NCBI GenBank assembly: GCA_965218555.1
Contig: OZ244625.1
Span: 2,418,001-2,482,000, forward strand
DNA: 64,000 nt
Direction: 5' to 3'
Source of the DNA: JAPPLB01 sp965218555
GTDB lineage: Bacteria; Acidobacteriota; Terriglobia; Bryobacterales; UBA6623
In this document: positions 60,998-64,000 of the stretch, piece by piece
Numbering within the stretch: the stretch's first letter is position 1
Layout of the letters: every line of letters starts with the position of its first letter
Program-made: the position numbers and the translations under genes
Notes under the pieces: model-generated
Seen by the model: the letters and a program-made list of their open reading frames with translations, nothing else
Told to the model about the DNA's origin: nothing
Database searches by the model: none

Positions 60998-62641
60998 ATG
61001 AGGAATACGTTTCCGGTTCGAGTTGCCGTTGGAATCATCGCCATCCTGCCGGGCACGGCACAGGCGGTCTCCCAGGATTCCAGTCTCGTCGGACACTGGA
61101 AGCTCCAAGGCAGCGTTCGGGATTCATCCGGGCGGAACAACCATGGCGAAAACCACGGGGTGGAACTCAAGGCCGAAGGGGCTCGGTTCGATGGCCGAGG
61201 AGCGTACATCGAGGTGAGCGACAGCGACTCGCTCGACCTCGGCAGCGAGGACTTCACCGTCGCGCTTTGGGTGAATACGGCCGAGATTCTCGACGACACT
61301 CTCGGCGACCTGATCACGAAGTTTGATCCCAAGGCAAGGCGAGGCTTCAACCTCTCCATCAAGCATCATGCCGGCGTCACCGGCAGCCAGGCCAACTACC
61401 GGAACCTGCACTTCGGCATCGACGACGCGCACGTCAGCGAGTGGACTCTGAACGGGCGTCCCGGCCGATCGATTTTCAATCATTCGATGGTGGTCCACGA
61501 GGACAAGCTCTTCGTCGGCACCGTCGAAGGGCAAACCAACAACGACCAAGGCCACGTCTACCGCTATGACAATGGCCGCTGGACGGACCTCGGCGCTCCG
61601 TGGAAGAGCAACGGCGTCACATCGATGGCGAGCTTCGACGGGCATCTTTATGTCGGTGTCTCTCGCGTTCTGCTCCACTACTCCGGGCTCGAGCCCACGA
61701 TCGCTCACCACATCGGCGGCAAGGTCTTTCGCTACGAAAACGGCGGGTGGGTCGACTGCGGCCAGCTCCTCGGGCTCGACGGCGTCAATGGCATGGTCGA
61801 GTTCCGCGGGAAGCTCTACGTGTCGGGTTTCTATCAGCCGGGGCTGTTCCGTTACGAGGATGGGCGGCATTGGACGGCACTCGGGTCGTACGGGGGCATG
61901 CGTCCCGAGGCGCTTGCAGTCTACGACGGAGCGATCTACGCCAGCGGCTATGACGAGGGAGCGGTCTATCGCTTCGACGGGGAGAAGTGGAGCCACACGG
62001 GTTACCTGGGAGACAGCACACAGGTCTACGGCATGGCGGTGTATCAGGGCAAACTTCACGCCGGGACGTGGCCGAAAGCGACCGTCTACCGCTACGACGG
62101 CGACGGCAACTGGGTCAGCATCGGACGCCTCGGCGAAGAGCAGGAAGTCATGGGGCCCAATGTTTATAACGGCAAGCTCTACTACGGCTCACTCCCGCTC
62201 GCGCGAATCTTCCGCTACGACGGTGACCACGACTGGCAACCGATAGGCCGAGTCGATCACACGCCAGACGTCAAGTATCGGCGCGCCTGGTCGATGGCTG
62301 TTCATCAGGGCAGGCTCTTTGTGGGGACATTGCCGTCCGGCCAGGTCTGGTCGTTTGAGGCGGGCAAGAATGTCAGCTATGATCGCCCACTGACGCCCGG
62401 TTGGCGGCACATCGCAGCGGTACGCGATGGCGACGTTCTCAGACTCTACGTGGATGGCTTGGAGGTCGCCCGATCCTCGCGCATGAGCCCGGCGAAGCTC
62501 GATCTCACGAACGACGAAGCTCTCCGCATCGGCTTCGGCCAACACGACTTCTACAACGGAGAAATGCGGGATGTGCGGATCTATCGGCGGGGGTTGAGCA
62601 GCGAAGAGATCGGACGCTTATCTTCGTCGGTCGCTCCGTAG
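60998..62641 (+). CDS. LamG domain split by an inserted beta-propeller
   Basis: A 547-residue secreted protein. After a signal peptide (VGIIAILPGTAQAVSQ), the first part of a LamG/concanavalin-A-like domain is seen (GHWKLQGSVRDSSGRNNHGE, LDLGSEDFTVALWVNTAEIL). It is then interrupted by about 330 residues of six to seven propeller-like repeats with the motif F/Y-R-Y-(D/E)-G..W..(I/L)G (YRYDNGRWTDLG, FRYENGGWVDCG, FRYEDGRHWTALG, YRFDGEKWSHTG, FRYDGDHDWQPIG), and the second LamG part resumes (GWRHIAAVRDGDVLRLYVDG, GEMRDVRIYRRGLSSEEIG). The ATG at 60998 is the likely start; ATG at 60986 is possible. Follows the DUF1501 gene by 151 bp, same strand. Binds a polymer or glycan by inference. Confidence 0.8.
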   Translation: MRNTFPVRVAVGIIAILPGTAQAVSQDSSLVGHWKLQGSVRDSSGRNNHGENHGVELKAEGARFDGRGAYIEVSDSDSLDLGSEDFTVALWVNTAEILDDTLGDLITKFDPKARRGFNLSIKHHAGVTGSQANYRNLHFGIDDAHVSEWTLNGRPGRSIFNHSMVVHEDKLFVGTVEGQTNNDQGHVYRYDNGRWTDLGAPWKSNGVTSMASFDGHLYVGVSRVLLHYSGLEPTIAHHIGGKVFRYENGGWVDCGQLLGLDGVNGMVEFRGKLYVSGFYQPGLFRYEDGRHWTALGSYGGMRPEALAVYDGAIYASGYDEGAVYRFDGEKWSHTGYLGDSTQVYGMAVYQGKLHAGTWPKATVYRYDGDGNWVSIGRLGEEQEVMGPNVYNGKLYYGSLPLARIFRYDGDHDWQPIGRVDHTPDVKYRRAWSMAVHQGRLFVGTLPSGQVWSFEAGKNVSYDRPLTPGWRHIAAVRDGDVLRLYVDGLEVARSSRMSPAKLDLTNDEALRIGFGQHDFYNGEMRDVRIYRRGLSSEEIGRLSSSVAP

Positions 62642-62783
62642 GTGATCAACTCGCGCCGGGCGCCCTGGCTGCCTGGAGCCGAAAGCAGTTTTCCCCAGCC
62701 TCGCTTCACGGGATTCTATTCCGTCTTGAGCAGCACGCCGCCGAGAGGGCTTGGAAGGGAAGGAGAGGCCGCGCTACGGGTTT

Positions 62784-64000
62784 TCACCGCGCGGCCAGGG
62801 GAACAGAGATGATGTGGTCGTCGTTGCGGATGTAGATGTGGCGGTTGGCGTAGGCGGGGTGGACCCAGTTGACGGCTTTGCGCTCACGGCGGTTGGCGCC
62901 CATGGCAGTGGTGGGTCGGATCAACTCGGCGCGGCTGATTTCTTGGTAGCCCTGAGCTGAGAGCCTGGCGATGATGAGTTCCCCGCGGTCGTTGTTGATG
63001 AAGTAGCGGTCTCCGTGGCGAACGATGAACCCCGAAACGTTGCGGGTCCTTTCGACCGTCGCTTGCTGCGATTCCCAGACTCGTTCGCCGGTTGCCCGGC
63101 GTAGGCAACGAAGCTGGCCCGAGCTGCAGAAGCCGTAGATGTAGTCTCCGTCGATGACAGGCGTGGCCATCAGGCTGTGGAGCTTGTCGGTGTCGACGGC
63201 GCTGTCGCTTTCACTTTTCCAAACCATCGTGGAGACGGGATTCTCCAGGTCGAGCCGATAGAGGCGTGCGCCGCTAAAAAACGCCGAGACCATGATGTGT
63301 GGTTCGGCCCAGGCCGGCGTAGCGATCGGCGTGTTCATGCGGATCTTGAAGGGTTGCTCCCAGTAGAGCTCACCGTTTTCGGGGTCCAGAGAGGCAAGCG
63401 CTCCGGCGTGCCAGACGATGAGCTGGCGGGTTCCGCCGGCTTTGATGAGGATGGGGTGCGAGTATCCGGGCTCGGTGTCGACGGCGTCGAGCGCGCGCCA
63501 GATCTCCTTGCCGGTTTCTTTGTCGAGCGCGGCAACCTTGGCATCGGGGCGGCCGGCGGGGATGACGATAAGGCGGTCGCCGTCGACCAAGGGGGCTGCG
63601 GAGAAGCCCCAGGTGGGGAGCTTGGCAGCGAAGTCTTTGCGGTAGCTACGTCTCCAGATCTGCCGGCCGGTTACAGCGTCGAAGCAGTACAGATCCCCGA
63701 CGGCGCCGAGAATGTAGACGCGGTCGCTGTTGACAGTCGGCGTGGCGCGCGGGCCGAGGGCATAGTCGAGACCGGTGTAGTCGACGCGCCACTCGCGTGT
63801 CCAGAGGATCTTGCCGGTTTTCTCGTCGAGGCAGAGCGCTCGCTCGAACCCTTTGTTGGGCTCGGTTTGGCGATAGTCGGTGAGGTAGACGCGGCCAGCG
63901 GCGACGGCGGGGCCGGAGTAGCCTGCCGCGATGGGTGTGCTCCAGCGGAGCTTCAGACCGGTCTTGGGGAACGTCTCGATAATTCCGGTTTCGGTCCAGA
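62784..64000 (-). CDS. PQQ-binding-like beta-propeller protein (5' end outside window)
   Basis: The minus-strand frame is open from 62784 to the right edge, so the N-terminus is missing. At least 405 codons encode quinoprotein-type propeller blades with the recurring W-K/R-Y pattern (CLDEKTGKILWTREW, CFDAVTGRQIWRRSY, ALDKETGKEIWRALD, CLRRATGERVWESQQ). Relatives include PQQ-dependent dehydrogenases and BamB-like proteins; in Planctomycetota and Acidobacteriota such proteins often lack the PQQ catalytic residues. Whether the real catalytic residues are present cannot be judged from the visible part. Convergent with the LamG/propeller gene. Confidence 0.88.
   Translation of the reverse strand, partial: WTETGIIETFPKTGLKLRWSTPIAAGYSGPAVAAGRVYLTDYRQTEPNKGFERALCLDEKTGKILWTREWRVDYTGLDYALGPRATPTVNSDRVYILGAVGDLYCFDAVTGRQIWRRSYRKDFAAKLPTWGFSAAPLVDGDRLIVIPAGRPDAKVAALDKETGKEIWRALDAVDTEPGYSHPILIKAGGTRQLIVWHAGALASLDPENGELYWEQPFKIRMNTPIATPAWAEPHIMVSAFFSGARLYRLDLENPVSTMVWKSESDSAVDTDKLHSLMATPVIDGDYIYGFCSSGQLRCLRRATGERVWESQQATVERTRNVSGFIVRHGDRYFINNDRGELIIARLSAQGYQEISRAELIRPTTAMGANRRERKAVNWVHPAYANRHIYIRNDDHIISVPLAAR

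Noticed and set aside
58402..61362. A very long open frame of nearly 1000 codons on the minus strand
   Set aside because: It is fully antisense to the DUF1549/1553, DUF1501 and LamG genes, whose domains are well supported. Long antisense frames are common in GC-rich DNA with strong codon bias.

Overview
The window looks like chromosomal DNA of an Acidobacteriota member, most likely of the Bryobacterales/Solibacter type. This is inferred from gene content, not from a marker gene. The clues are two DUF1549/DUF1553 plus DUF1501 gene pairs (a signature of Planctomycetota, Verrucomicrobiota and Solibacter-like Acidobacteriota), a HipA-like kinase/DUF3037 pair, Tat-exported phosphoesterase and dehydrogenase-like proteins, a cytochrome oxidase locus with two subunit III genes, and uniformly GC-rich DNA. 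About 54 protein genes, one tRNA, one complete IS630-family insertion sequence and three copies of a short inverted-repeat element are supported.

Left part (1-7.2 kb, all leftward): DUF3037 and HipA-like kinase, a nitrilase-family amidohydrolase, an ECF sigma operon flanked by two small membrane proteins, 3-methyladenine glycosylase I, and a secreted metallophosphoesterase plus ceramidase-family pair. A 0.9-kb gene-free stretch (7.2-8.1 kb) carries 10-bp tandem repeats and poly-G, is bordered by imperfect direct repeats, and ends at a good promoter for the rightward aa3-type cytochrome oxidase operon (subunits II, I, III, a second III, IV and a small CxxC membrane protein; 8.1-12.8 kb).

Centre (12.9-31.5 kb, mostly rightward): DinG-type helicase, QueE, Lon, EngB GTPase, Rho, a sugar ABC importer with binding protein and ATPase but no permease, a VapBC toxin-antitoxin pair, a leftward ornithine cyclodeaminase-family gene, TrkH potassium channel, a TolC-type outer membrane protein whose stop codon holds the IS630 insertion, and a lipoprotein cyclase.

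Right part (31.5-64 kb): three inverted-repeat elements (31.5, 38.7 and 41.9 kb), each between convergent genes and each abutting a TAG stop codon; an ArsC-like protein, an alpha/beta hydrolase, a leftward DUF1549/1553-DUF1501 operon, alanine racemase, a HEAT/lipoyl-like membrane protein, a TPR protein, a NicO-type Ni/Co exporter, a few small unknown genes, a class V aminotransferase, an M23 peptidase, ThiL, an exported RidA-family protein, a Gfo/Idh/MocA oxidoreductase, a BNR-type secreted protein, tRNA-Asp(GTC), a DUF1015 protein, a LysR regulator, TrpS and an MFS exporter. The last 8 kb hold a second DUF1549/1553-DUF1501 operon, a protein in which a LamG domain is split by a beta-propeller, and a quinoprotein-like beta-propeller gene that leaves the window on the right.

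The housekeeping genes (Lon, EngB, Rho, TrpS, ThiL, Alr) look ordinary. The points of most interest are the stop-codon-associated inverted-repeat elements, the nested-domain proteins, the HipA/DUF3037 pair and the repeat-rich gene-free stretch upstream of the oxidase operon.
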